Virus record (IMG/VR): IMGVR_UViG_3300034101_005257
Coordinates: 1 to 44,768 of that record
From: a virus
Direction: 5' to 3' (one strand)
DNA length: 44,768 bases
Every line of letters begins with the position of its first letter. Positions within the stretch are counted from its first letter, which is position 1. The position numbers and the translations under genes were made by a program. The notes below the pieces were generated by a model. The model saw nothing but the letters and a program-made list of their open reading frames with translations. It was not told the DNA's origin and did no database searches. Of the stretch, positions 7,896 through 15,994 are shown piece after piece.

Positions 7896-9116
7896 TTAAC
7901 TATTAACTAATCCAGATTGACAATAAGTAGAACCATCAACAGTTATTGTGTTGTTGGAGTTGAAACCTTGAACTTGGTAAGTACTGACATTATTAAGATC
8001 TATAAAATTCAATTGAGATCCATCCCACGCTTCAATTCCCATTAAGGCCGCAACCCTATCGATTCTATTGAATATTCCTATATCAATGCCTGAACTCATA
8101 GTTCCACCGGCAAAGTTCAGACCAACAACTTTCCAAGTTCCTCCGAAATTTCCAAAAACCGCGGAACCCGAATCACCGGGTATTGATGGGTCAGGACAAT
8201 CTTGATCTACTCTAGTATAGGCAATTTGATTTGCAAATCTCTTACCCCAAACGTATCCGTCGTTGTTTTTTCTATATCCATTAACCATAGATGAATAATT
8301 TACATATAATGCTTTTAGTCCACACAATGAACCTTCTTTCGGTCCTGATGATCTACCGGACGCGGCTAAAGGAATATTATTTGTTAAAATAGAATCAAGC
8401 TCAGCGGTTGTTGCAAATACAGGGGGTGTTGTAAAACTCAATCCATATTGTTTGAAAGATTCACTATTTGACAATACACTTTCTTTTAAAGCCACTAAAC
8501 AACAATCAATTTCAGCCGAACCAGTATTATAAAGTAAAGTACAATACATAACACGGCCTAAGTTATAAAAATCTGTTTCGTAAGATGAACTTTCACCTGG
8601 TTGATAAATTTGTTCAATTAGGGAGTTATAATCAAACGTACAAGGTGGTTCTTTACAAAGGTCATTTGCATTAAAATGTACTTTTAGTGCAACGTGTAAA
8701 TTAGTAACACCAACCAATGCACCTGTTTCAGTATGTTTAGCCAAAAAACCAAGAGTTCCAATACCATCAGTTGTTTTTCTTATTGAAATACCACCCTTTA
8801 TTGGTCTTATATAAGATCTATTTGGTACTGGATTAAAGATACAGGTTGAATTAAATTCTGTTGGACAAGGATGAACGTTCAGTGTTGTACTTTCAACAAC
8901 ATCGGTCTTCAAAATAGTCCCACCAACATTTATTCTCGATGGTATTAGATCACTTTGAGTTAAATTTTCTATTGGTTTTTTTTCGTCAACAAAAAAAACT
9001 ATAGATAATTCATCAGTAACCACACCATTTTTGATTTTTTTTCCCAAACAAATTGAATCATTGTTATATTCTATCTTTAAATTTTCAATTGATTGGAGTA
9101 AATTGTTCGTTTCCAT
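7896..9116 (-). CDS. Trypsin-like (chymotrypsin-fold) serine protease
   Basis: The protein has 406 aa. A complete catalytic triad can be placed: His141 in GVTNLHVAL, Asp204 in AEIDCCLVAL and Ser316 in PSIPGDSGSAVF, followed by the strand VVGLNFAGG. Residues 1-90 are an N-terminal domain of unknown fold, and 370-406 a short C-terminal tail. There is no clear signal peptide, so it probably acts in the host cytoplasm or is carried in the virion. Many cysteines (for example 84, 92, 154, 159, 192, 205, 206) hint at disulfides or metal if exposed. It follows the Pro/Thr-rich fibre gene by 2 nt, so processing of that protein, or of host surface proteins by a virion-borne enzyme, are the leading options. 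Trypsin-fold proteases are unusual in T4-like phages. Confidence 0.85.
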   Translation of the reverse strand: METNNLLQSIENLKIEYNNDSICLGKKIKNGVVTDELSIVFFVDEKKPIENLTQSDLIPSRINVGGTILKTDVVESTTLNVHPCPTEFNSTCIFNPVPNRSYIRPIKGGISIRKTTDGIGTLGFLAKHTETGALVGVTNLHVALKVHFNANDLCKEPPCTFDYNSLIEQIYQPGESSSYETDFYNLGRVMYCTLLYNTGSAEIDCCLVALKESVLSNSESFKQYGLSFTTPPVFATTAELDSILTNNIPLAASGRSSGPKEGSLCGLKALYVNYSSMVNGYRKNNDGYVWGKRFANQIAYTRVDQDCPDPSIPGDSGSAVFGNFGGTWKVVGLNFAGGTMSSGIDIGIFNRIDRVAALMGIEAWDGSQLNFIDLNNVSTYQVQGFNSNNTITVDGSTYCQSGLVNS

Positions 9117-9118
9117 TT

Positions 9119-11515
9119 TTACAGCGTATTAAATCTAACAAAGACAGTTCTTATACCCGAAGCGGTAGGTGTTTCTGAAATAGAAGGCGTAATTGATGGT
9201 GTTATAGTAGTTGTCGGTGATACGGTTGGAGTTTGAGTCTGAGTTGGAGTTTGAGTTGGTGTTGGAGTAGTTGTCACCGTTGGTGTCGTCGTAACTGTTG
9301 GTGTCTGTGTTGGAGTTTGAGTGGGGGTTACACTTGGTGTTTGTGTTGGAGTAAGTCCAGGTGTAACTGTTTGACTTGGAGTTAAAGATATTGTTGGTGT
9401 GATACTCGGAGTAATAGATGGTGTAGGGGTTTGTGTAGGTGTTTCTGTGGGTGTTACTGTTGCCGTGGGTGTAGGTGTTTCTGTGGGTGTGGGAGTAATT
9501 GTTTGAGTAGGTGTTATTGTTTGGGTAATTGAAGGTGTAAGTGTTGGTGTTACTGTTGGCGTATTTGTTGGAGTTTTGGTGACCGTTGGTGTAACTGTAG
9601 GTGTTGGGGTTGGTGATGGTGTTGGTAAAGGTTCGAAATTTTCACAATCCAAACAGAAATAATCAAAGAGATCATAAGTATTTCTTAAAATTCTGTTATT
9701 GTGTTGAACTTGTCCACCATTCAATGGTTCGGCATAGAATCTAAATTCTGAAATTGCACCATCAAAAGTTCCCCCAAAGTACTTTTCTAATAAAATACCG
9801 GTCTCTAATTGTGAAAGTGATGTACCTGACAAAACTGTATCGGGAAATAACTCAGGATCCTGTTGGTAAGTGGTTCCTGTACAACTATTAAATGTTAGAT
9901 TCTCCCTTAATCCTTGAGTACCACCACCCCATGACATTGAATAACTTACACCGATTTGTTTTTCTTTTTCGGTATTCAAAGGTCTTGGAATAATTTCCTC
10001 AAAGTTTTCTACGATCATAAATAAATAACCATTGAGATATACTTTCAAAGATCCAAGTCTTTTATCTTTTGAGTCAATGAAATCTCTATTCATAACGACT
10101 CTTTGGACGGGGTATTCTTTTTCTTGGTCGTGAGTATAAGGTGGTTGAATTAAACTTAAAGTGTCACCTCTTTCAGTTGCAGGGTAAATTAAGGAACTCA
10201 TTTCCCCAATTCCACCTTCATAGAATAAGTCACATCCCTCGTAGAAAGTATATCGTTTGAATACGACATCAACCTGTAACCATTTTTCAGTATTCAAAAA
10301 GTCAGTTTGGTTGGTACTTCCCGAACAGAAATCGTAAATTCCAATATTGGAATAAATGTTGTTGATTGTATATCCTGTTAAATAATATTCGTGTGTTTCA
10401 CAATCCGCAGTTGTTTGACATGCTCCCGTGATGGTAATTGTCCTTATATTAATTTTTGGGTTTTTTGGGTCACCCGATAATCGTATTGCAAATGAATTTG
10501 ATAATACATCTATCGTTGGATCTTTGGGTGGTATGGCAACCACTTTGTGTTCACATGCATTTCCACAAACGGTACAATCCGTTCCTTGATAGGTGTCACC
10601 TGATATTGGGTAAACATTGTAACAATCTGAAGTGAATGCCGTCAAAGTACAAGAACAAGTTTTCAAACAACTTAATTCTTCGGTTACTCGTGTATAAGCT
10701 GTGTAACTTTCAGGATGACCTGTGGCATAATGATAGAATTTATCTTCCGCTCTTGTCCCCATATAGAAGAAAATCCCTGCGTTATTTGGATAGATTTCGT
10801 TTAGAGTGGTCTCACCTGCGCCGGGTTCAAATTCATCATATATTCTTGGCTTTATTACCGTCTCCATAGACCATCCGAGTTCATATCTTTCGGGTAATAT
10901 TTGCCAATCATATTCGTATAGTTTGTAAAAACCTTGATAAAAACCACCATATAATTCTTGGTAGTATCCTATACCCGCCTCTTGTTTTGAAACTATATTA
11001 TATAGGGTGTTTGCCGTTATACCTGAAAATCTTGAGTTGGGTGATCTTACATTTGATGTGACCGAAATTAATTTAAGATGTCTATCGTATGTTAATCTGT
11101 CAAATTTGTTAATTGAATCTAATAATCCTCTTGTGTAATAGAGTGTTTCACCACTCATTCTGTCTGTGAGTCCATTGTCAATTCCTGTTAATCCAACATC
11201 ACAAATTCCACTCAACGAGTAACAAGATGCATCAACTAAATCAGGAAAAGGATAGAACTTATCCGATACTAAATTATTATCAGTTTCAAAATCATCGTAA
11301 AATAATTCGAGTTGAGGTGAACAATCCGGATCCCACAATCTTATATTAACAGGTAATACATTTCCGTCATCAAAACCGATCAAATTTGTTGAAAATACGG
11401 TCTCCTGATCATATTCAATTTCATCTTTAGATAGATAAAAATCATAATACTCAGAAGTATCCAATCTCAATTTAATGGAGTTGTTGGAATGATTTCGGAT
11501 ATTTTGTATTCCCAC
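9119..11515 (-). CDS. Fibre-like virion protein with LamG-like region and Pro/Thr-rich tail
   Basis: The protein has 798 aa and starts at GTG 11515. Residues 1-625 are a beta-rich, Gly/Tyr/Cys-containing region; the part around 520-625 (GAISEFRFYAEPLNGG) resembles the end of a concanavalin/LamG domain, as seen in phage adhesins. Residues 630-785 are a low-complexity run of Thr-Pro with Val, Ser, Ile and Gln, much like a mucin stalk, and the chain closes with a short strand (RTVFVRFNTL). I infer a tail or head fibre. The tail has well over fifty Thr/Ser, an obvious O-glycosylation platform for the enzymes encoded just downstream. A TATTTAT motif lies 23 nt upstream of the GTG. Confidence 0.75.
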   Translation of the reverse strand: MGIQNIRNHSNNSIKLRLDTSEYYDFYLSKDEIEYDQETVFSTNLIGFDDGNVLPVNIRLWDPDCSPQLELFYDDFETDNNLVSDKFYPFPDLVDASCYSLSGICDVGLTGIDNGLTDRMSGETLYYTRGLLDSINKFDRLTYDRHLKLISVTSNVRSPNSRFSGITANTLYNIVSKQEAGIGYYQELYGGFYQGFYKLYEYDWQILPERYELGWSMETVIKPRIYDEFEPGAGETTLNEIYPNNAGIFFYMGTRAEDKFYHYATGHPESYTAYTRVTEELSCLKTCSCTLTAFTSDCYNVYPISGDTYQGTDCTVCGNACEHKVVAIPPKDPTIDVLSNSFAIRLSGDPKNPKINIRTITITGACQTTADCETHEYYLTGYTINNIYSNIGIYDFCSGSTNQTDFLNTEKWLQVDVVFKRYTFYEGCDLFYEGGIGEMSSLIYPATERGDTLSLIQPPYTHDQEKEYPVQRVVMNRDFIDSKDKRLGSLKVYLNGYLFMIVENFEEIIPRPLNTEKEKQIGVSYSMSWGGGTQGLRENLTFNSCTGTTYQQDPELFPDTVLSGTSLSQLETGILLEKYFGGTFDGAISEFRFYAEPLNGGQVQHNNRILRNTYDLFDYFCLDCENFEPLPTPSPTPTPTVTPTVTKTPTNTPTVTPTLTPSITQTITPTQTITPTPTETPTPTATVTPTETPTQTPTPSITPSITPTISLTPSQTVTPGLTPTQTPSVTPTQTPTQTPTVTTTPTVTTTPTPTQTPTQTQTPTVSPTTTITPSITPSISETPTASGIRTVFVRFNTL
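9157..9630. repeat. Low-complexity DNA coding for the Thr/Pro tail
   Basis: Imperfect short repeats of GTTGGTGT/GTTGGAGT type fill this stretch on the plus strand. They read as Thr-Pro-Thr units on the minus strand. Units vary, unlike the exact 60-bp array at the left edge. Confidence 0.85.
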
Positions 11516-11531
11516 GGATTCTTTTTTTAAA

Positions 11532-11538
11532 ATAAATA
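11532..11538 (-). promoter_or_regulatory. TATTTAT promoter-like motif for the fibre-protease-glycosylation run
   Basis: The minus strand reads TGTATTTATTTTAAA, with the core starting 23 nt upstream of the GTG at 11515. It faces away from a matching motif at 11551 on the plus strand, which makes 11516-11572 a divergent promoter region. Confidence 0.5.
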
Positions 11539-11550
11539 CATCTCACCTTG

Positions 11551-11557
11551 TATTTAT
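11551..11557 (+). promoter_or_regulatory. TATTTAT promoter-like motif for the 11573 operon
   Basis: The plus strand reads TGTATTTATAGATAAA, with the core starting 22 nt upstream of the ATG at 11573. The same extended sequence TATTTATAGATAAA occurs at 24851 with identical spacing. Confidence 0.55.
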
Positions 11558-11572
11558 AGATAAAAAAACTTA

Positions 11573-12349
11573 ATGAAACTTAAGGGATATAAGTTAGAAA
11601 CAACGGCCGAAAAAAAGGCAGAAGAACTCGGTTGTGAAGGAACTCACAAACACGGTGAGGTCTTTATGCCATGCAAAAGTCACAAACAATATGTTTCAAA
11701 ATCAAAGGAACCCAAAAAACAATATGTTTCAAAATCAAAGGAACCCAAAAAAGAATTGGATGAATTAATTGATTTTGATGGAACTATGAACAGTTCTAAA
11801 ATACCATTTGGACTTAACCCAAAACTTCATCCAAGAAAAACGATGGATCAAACCATTCCAAACGCAAGAATTACTAACGATCCACTATCAAGAGGTTTCA
11901 GAGCTTTCGGAGCTTATTTTTCACCTTCGTTGAAAGAAGTAAATTTTGAAGATGCATTTGGTTATGAAGAAACCAAATTTATGGACGCGGAAGATACAAT
12001 TAAGTACCTTGAAAAAGAACTGGGTATGGATGTTGCCGATGCTGAAGATAGAACCATAGAATTCGGAAAAAAATCAGAAATGGACGAAAAATCACCATAC
12101 AAAGACGATCCAAATTTCGTATCAAGAAGTGTTCTAAAAGAAAGAGAAATTCAAGAAGAACAACGACAAAAAGCGATTAAGATGGTGGAAGATATCTTGG
12201 TTAGAAAATCATCAAAAGATAATGATGTTAGTGATAAAGAACCAAAAACATCAAAAATCTTACAAAGAAATATAAAATCCATCAAAAAATTGGCAGACAA
12301 AGAAGGATTAACAATGTCTGAATTATTGAAATTAATAAAGAACCTATGA
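11573..12349 (+). CDS. Phage protein with N-terminal Cys/His motif
   Basis: The protein has 258 aa. The N-terminus carries a compact Cys/His motif (LGCEGTHKHGEVFMPC, about 19-34) of a kind seen in small phage proteins. An 11-residue tandem duplication follows (KQYVSKSKEPK twice). The rest is charged and helical, ending in a Lys-rich segment. I do not recognise a function; the cysteines and lysines would suit a DNA-associated or internal head protein. The ATG is preceded by an A-rich leader without a Shine-Dalgarno. The stop overlaps the next start. Confidence 0.6.
   Translation: MKLKGYKLETTAEKKAEELGCEGTHKHGEVFMPCKSHKQYVSKSKEPKKQYVSKSKEPKKELDELIDFDGTMNSSKIPFGLNPKLHPRKTMDQTIPNARITNDPLSRGFRAFGAYFSPSLKEVNFEDAFGYEETKFMDAEDTIKYLEKELGMDVADAEDRTIEFGKKSEMDEKSPYKDDPNFVSRSVLKEREIQEEQRQKAIKMVEDILVRKSSKDNDVSDKEPKTSKILQRNIKSIKKLADKEGLTMSELLKLIKNL
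11684..11749 (+). repeat. Exact 33-bp tandem duplication inside a CDS
   Basis: Positions 11684-11716 and 11717-11749 are identical and in frame, duplicating 11 residues (KQYVSKSKEPK). The perfect identity points to a recent slippage duplication. Confidence 0.95.
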
Positions 12350-12810
12350 ATAGTTCACTCTACGGAAAACAAATAAAGGTTCCACAAGAACTTATAAGTC
12401 TTCTAAAAGAGAAACAAAAACTCGGTGCGGGAAAATCCAAAGAGGAATTATCTCAAACTCAAGGGTGGAAAAGAAATTTGGACTTGGTAAAGAAGGGTAT
12501 GTTGACATTCCAAAACTTGGAGAGAATTCAAAATTGGTTCAAAACCAACCCGAAAGAAGGATTGTCGTTTGAACTTCTCGGAGGAGATAAAATGAGGAGT
12601 TGGGTTACTGGTATACTTCAGTCTATGAGAGAAAAAGATAAGAAGTCATCCATTATTCAAAAACATACAAAACCTGATACAGATCTCAATCCTATAGTTC
12701 CAAATGCATCTGACAATACACATCAGAGTCACTTTAAACAACTTGCCCCTGAAAATATAAATGAGGAAATAAACAGAATAAAAAAATTAATAAATTATGG
12801 AAGCAAATGA
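12346..12810 (+). CDS. Hypothetical phage protein
   Basis: The protein has 154 aa, is basic and mainly helical, with a long amphipathic stretch at 1-105 (for example NLDLVKKGMLTFQNLERIQNWF split over two helices) and a polar C-terminal third. No family is recognised. It overlaps the previous gene by 4 nt (ATGA) and the next gene by 14 nt, so it is part of the same operon of small proteins between 11573 and 14032. A structural or assembly role is possible, but only from its position. Confidence 0.6.
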   Translation: MNSSLYGKQIKVPQELISLLKEKQKLGAGKSKEELSQTQGWKRNLDLVKKGMLTFQNLERIQNWFKTNPKEGLSFELLGGDKMRSWVTGILQSMREKDKKSSIIQKHTKPDTDLNPIVPNASDNTHQSHFKQLAPENINEEINRIKKLINYGSK

Positions 12811-13090
12811 TAGATTAGATTTTGCACAACCTGCAAATGAATTGAGTAAAATCGCTGAACAACAAAGAGGTATATTATTCCCAAGAAATGATTTCTCACC
12901 TCGTTCACAGAGTTATTCATCCGTTCACCCTGACGCTCTTGCTGATGGTGATGATATCGGAAGAGGAACTGGATTTTACTTGGATGTTTATAATGTTCAA
13001 GCCGGTACTTCATTAGATACTGCTGAAAGAACAAATAACATCAAGATCAATAAGTATAACAAGGACAAAGGTTATACTATTCCTGAATAA
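12797..13090 (+). CDS. Hypothetical small phage protein
   Basis: The protein has 97 aa and is polar with little hydrophobic core. A segment rich in Ser, Asp and Gly (residues 35-65) is followed by a short strand region (GTGFYLDVYNVQAGTS). It resembles a virion decoration or connector-type peptide more than an enzyme, but no homolog is recognised. It shares 1 nt with the next start codon (TAATG arrangement). Confidence 0.55.
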   Translation: MEANDRLDFAQPANELSKIAEQQRGILFPRNDFSPRSQSYSSVHPDALADGDDIGRGTGFYLDVYNVQAGTSLDTAERTNNIKINKYNKDKGYTIPE

Positions 13091-13476
13091 TGAAGTTATT
13101 AGAGATATTAAAAAAACAAATTATTCTTGAGGTCGCGTCCCAAAAAGACCTTATAGACGCAATACGCAATAAAAATATTATTGTCATAAACTATGATGGT
13201 GATGAACCGGGAGGTAAAGGATTGAGAGAACTCGAACCAGTATGTTTAGGAATATCAAAAAAAGGAAATTTGGTGTTGAGAGCTTGGGAAAGAGAGGGTG
13301 CATCACATACATCTACAATAGGTAAACAACCCTTACCAGGTTGGCGTTTATTTATTGTACCTAAAACATTTTCTTTTAATCTAACAGGTGATAAATTTAC
13401 TGAGGCTCGTCCAGGTTATAACCCAAACGGTGACAAATCTATGACGAGAGTATTTAAAAATGCAAAATTTAATTAA
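13090..13476 (+). CDS. WYL-like small beta-barrel protein
   Basis: The protein has 128 aa. After an N-terminal helix (1-30) the segment from about 35 reads like a WYL/SH3-type barrel: a strand IIVINYDGD, then RELEPVCLGISKKGNLVLRA, a loop, GWRLFIVPKTFSF and a tail RPGYNPNGDKSM. WYL domains bind nucleic acids or nucleotide ligands and regulate partner proteins. Here there is no fused HTH or effector, so a ligand-sensing or anti-defence accessory role is speculation. It sits between two unknown genes in the small-protein operon. Confidence 0.55.
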   Translation: MKLLEILKKQIILEVASQKDLIDAIRNKNIIVINYDGDEPGGKGLRELEPVCLGISKKGNLVLRAWEREGASHTSTIGKQPLPGWRLFIVPKTFSFNLTGDKFTEARPGYNPNGDKSMTRVFKNAKFN

Positions 13477-14032
13477 GATGTCAAACGATATGAATTCCCT
13501 GATGCAGAAATTGGCAGTTTCCAAAAAAATAATGGAGAGACACGACAATATGGGTCGTGGTGAGGTTAGACAATCTCCAAACATCAATATCCCGTCAGAA
13601 TATAAAGAACCAATATACAACATTCCCGCGCAACCCAAAGTATCGGAGCCAGAGATCAACGAACAAAGAATTATGAGCTCGAATCTTCCTGATGAAATCA
13701 AAAGATTGATGATTGAAAATCCTATAGCAAAACCTGACTCATACAGTGCAACATTACCAGATGAAATTATTGAAGGTGCTGCGAAATTAATTCAAAGTCA
13801 ATCAGGGACTCAACCCAAAAAACAATCATCACAAAGTCCGATTATTGATGAAAGTTTCAAGACTATGATCAGAAATTTAGTGAGAGATACAGTTAGAGAT
13901 GTTATCAAAGAAGAATTTGGTGATATAAAAGGAATGATCTCTGAATCCAAGGTTACTAACGAAACAATGAAGCTTTCGGTAGGTAAACATATTTTTGAAG
14001 GTAAGATTACAAGTATCAAAAAACTTAAGTAA
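13460..14032 (+). CDS. Hypothetical coiled phage protein
   Basis: The protein has 190 aa. Residues 1-30 are a Met-rich helix (MSNDMNSLMQKLAVSKKIM), 40-120 are Pro/Ser/Gln-rich and probably disordered, and 125-190 are a helix (NLVRDTVRDVIKEEFGDIKGM) plus two strands (LSVGKHIFEGKITSIKKL). No family is assigned. A start at the internal Met codon (13478, MSNDM) is also possible and would avoid the 17-nt overlap with the previous gene. It is the last gene before a small hairpin and the glycosyltransferase at 14079. Confidence 0.55.
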   Translation: MQNLIKMSNDMNSLMQKLAVSKKIMERHDNMGRGEVRQSPNINIPSEYKEPIYNIPAQPKVSEPEINEQRIMSSNLPDEIKRLMIENPIAKPDSYSATLPDEIIEGAAKLIQSQSGTQPKKQSSQSPIIDESFKTMIRNLVRDTVRDVIKEEFGDIKGMISESKVTNETMKLSVGKHIFEGKITSIKKLK

Positions 14033-14040
14033 CCCTTTTT

Positions 14041-14072
14041 TTATTGAGAGTTTTTAATTATACTTTCAATAA
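14041..14072. other. AT-rich inverted repeat in the 14033-14078 gap
   Basis: TTATTGAGAG (14041-14050) pairs with CTTTCAATAA (14063-14072) over ten base pairs with one G-U, loop of 12. The downstream tract on the plus strand is A, not T, so a classical terminator is unlikely. It may be a regulatory hairpin ahead of the glycosyltransferase gene. Confidence 0.3.
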
Positions 14073-14078
14073 AAAAAT

Positions 14079-15293
14079 ATGTCAAAAAAACGAATTTTAG
14101 TATTACCGAGCGACAGAACAGGTGTTGGTAAGTTTCGTTCTGTTCAACCACACACTTATCTACAACAGCAATATCCCGACGAATTCCATATTGATATTAT
14201 GTACGATATCAGTATTGACGATTTGAATTTCTTCAAAAATTATGATATTGTATCATTTCATAGATCACTTAACACAAACTATGAAAAATCAAGAGAAGTA
14301 ATCGGACAACTCAAACAGATGGGTATTAAAACTGTCTGTGATATTGACGATTATTGGATGCCGGGTATGGAACACCCTGCTCACGCAATGGTTGTTGAAA
14401 GAAAGTTTGATAAAATAATTGTTAATAATCTACGTGAAGCGGAGTGGGTGACCACCACCACTGATATTTTTGCTAATGAAATTAGAAAAACTATTAACAA
14501 GAATGTTCACGTCATTCCAAACGGAATCGATCCAGAAGAACCACAATTCAAAGAGAAAACAATCCCATCCGATAAAGTCAGATTTGGATGGTTGGGTGGG
14601 TCATCTCACTTACACGACCTTATGATTTTGGATGGCACATTTGATAAAATTTCTGACTTGAAAGACAAATATCGTCTGTACATTTGTGGTTTTGATACTC
14701 GTGGAACAGTGACTGAGATTGATAAAGCAACGGGTACACAAAAACAAAGACCCATCCTTCCCGAAGAAACTGTTTGGGCTAAATATGAAAAGATTTTTAC
14801 ATCAAACTACAAATATGTTTCTGAAAAACAAAAAGAATTTTTGATGAAATGGAAACAGGAAGATTATATGGATGAACCCGATCCTTTCTATACAAGGGTT
14901 TGGACCGCACCTGTCACTTCATATGCCAAGAACTACAGTAAATTTGACGTATCACTTGCACCGATTAAGAATACGATGTTCAATCGGATGAAGTCACAAC
15001 TCAAAGTCATTGAAGCGGGGTTCTACAAGAAGGCAATTATCGCATCCAATATCGGTCCTTATACAATTGACATTAAACACGGATTGAATAACGGTGAATT
15101 TGTCAAAGGCGCAAATGGACTCTTGGTTGATGAATACAAGAACCACAAAGATTGGAGTAAGTTCATGAAAAAACTGATCGAAAATCCGAGTTGGGTTGAA
15201 GATTTGGGTGAGCAACTCTATGAAACTGTAAATGAAAAATATCATTTGAAAGTACTTTCCGAAAACAGAAGAAATTTCTATAATTCATTATGA
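14079..15293 (+). CDS. GT4-like (GT-B fold) glycosyltransferase
   Basis: The protein has 404 aa with a two-domain GT-B layout. The N-terminal domain has CDIDDYW at 87-93. VIPNGID at 145-151 is the typical linker. The second Rossmann-like domain begins with RFGWLGGSSHLHD at 168-180 and carries a glycosyltransferase group 1 helix (KVIEAGFYKKAIIAS) near 310-323. The gene opens a run of overlapping ORFs that includes nucleic-acid enzymes, so its glycan product may be made earlier than that of the minus-strand cassette. The acceptor is unknown. Confidence 0.82.
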   Translation: MSKKRILVLPSDRTGVGKFRSVQPHTYLQQQYPDEFHIDIMYDISIDDLNFFKNYDIVSFHRSLNTNYEKSREVIGQLKQMGIKTVCDIDDYWMPGMEHPAHAMVVERKFDKIIVNNLREAEWVTTTTDIFANEIRKTINKNVHVIPNGIDPEEPQFKEKTIPSDKVRFGWLGGSSHLHDLMILDGTFDKISDLKDKYRLYICGFDTRGTVTEIDKATGTQKQRPILPEETVWAKYEKIFTSNYKYVSEKQKEFLMKWKQEDYMDEPDPFYTRVWTAPVTSYAKNYSKFDVSLAPIKNTMFNRMKSQLKVIEAGFYKKAIIASNIGPYTIDIKHGLNNGEFVKGANGLLVDEYKNHKDWSKFMKKLIENPSWVEDLGEQLYETVNEKYHLKVLSENRRNFYNSL

Positions 15294-15994
15294 CATTAGA
15301 TAAACCACTTGACAAGATCCTGTTTTTTGATATTGAAACAGTATCTGAATTTGAAACTTTGTCCGAGTTAAAGAAACAAAAACCAAAGTTACATAAAGTT
15401 TTTTTGGATTATATTGATTTCTTCAAACGAAGGTACCCTGAAGATGGCGATATTTCACCCGAAGAAACCTACTTCAAACGTGCAGCCCTTGTTCCTGAAT
15501 TTTCAAGAGTTGTTGCGGCCTCTTTTTGTTTTTATGATACTAAAAAAGAACTTCATAGAACAACCTTTACTAACCACAACGAGGTTGAACTTCTGACTGA
15601 AATTAGAAATCTTTTTAATCGTATTGAAAGATTGGATTTTTACATGTGTGGTCATAATATCAAACTTTTTGATATCCCAACACTCGGTAAAAGATTCGTA
15701 ATCAACGACATGAAACCACCAAAAATATTTCCAATTTACAATACAAAGCCTTGGGAAGTAAAAGCAATTGATACTAAAGATTTGTGGAATTATAATAATC
15801 CTTATTCAATTGGTTCTTTGGATCTCTTGTGTGTAAGTATGGGAATTGAATCTCCCAAAGACAGTGAAGTAACAGGTGAAAATCTTAATGAATATTATTA
15901 CAAAACCAAAAATCTTGAAACGATTGGTGAGTATTGTGAAAAAGATACAGTGGCACTTGCTCACATAATTAAAAAAATATTTGATTTAAAATGA
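15290..15994 (+). CDS. PolB-type 3'-5' exonuclease (DnaQ-like fold)
   Basis: The protein has 234 aa. All three exonuclease motifs are present: FFDIET with Asp14/Glu16 (ExoI), GHNIKLFDIP with Asp128 (ExoII) and YCEKDTVA with Asp219 (ExoIII). This fits the predicted 3'-5' exonuclease family related to the PolB proofreading domain. Two metal ions would cleave single-stranded DNA or RNA 3' ends. No polymerase domain is attached. It overlaps its neighbours by 4 nt on each side (ATGA), next to dUTPase and PhoH, which suggests a nucleotide and nucleic-acid metabolism operon. Confidence 0.88.
   Translation: MTLDKPLDKILFFDIETVSEFETLSELKKQKPKLHKVFLDYIDFFKRRYPEDGDISPEETYFKRAALVPEFSRVVAASFCFYDTKKELHRTTFTNHNEVELLTEIRNLFNRIERLDFYMCGHNIKLFDIPTLGKRFVINDMKPPKIFPIYNTKPWEVKAIDTKDLWNYNNPYSIGSLDLLCVSMGIESPKDSEVTGENLNEYYYKTKNLETIGEYCEKDTVALAHIIKKIFDLK

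Noticed and set aside
14041-14072. Intrinsic terminator before the 14079 gene
   Set aside because: The hairpin is followed by A rather than T on the plus strand and has few GC pairs; listed only as an inverted repeat.
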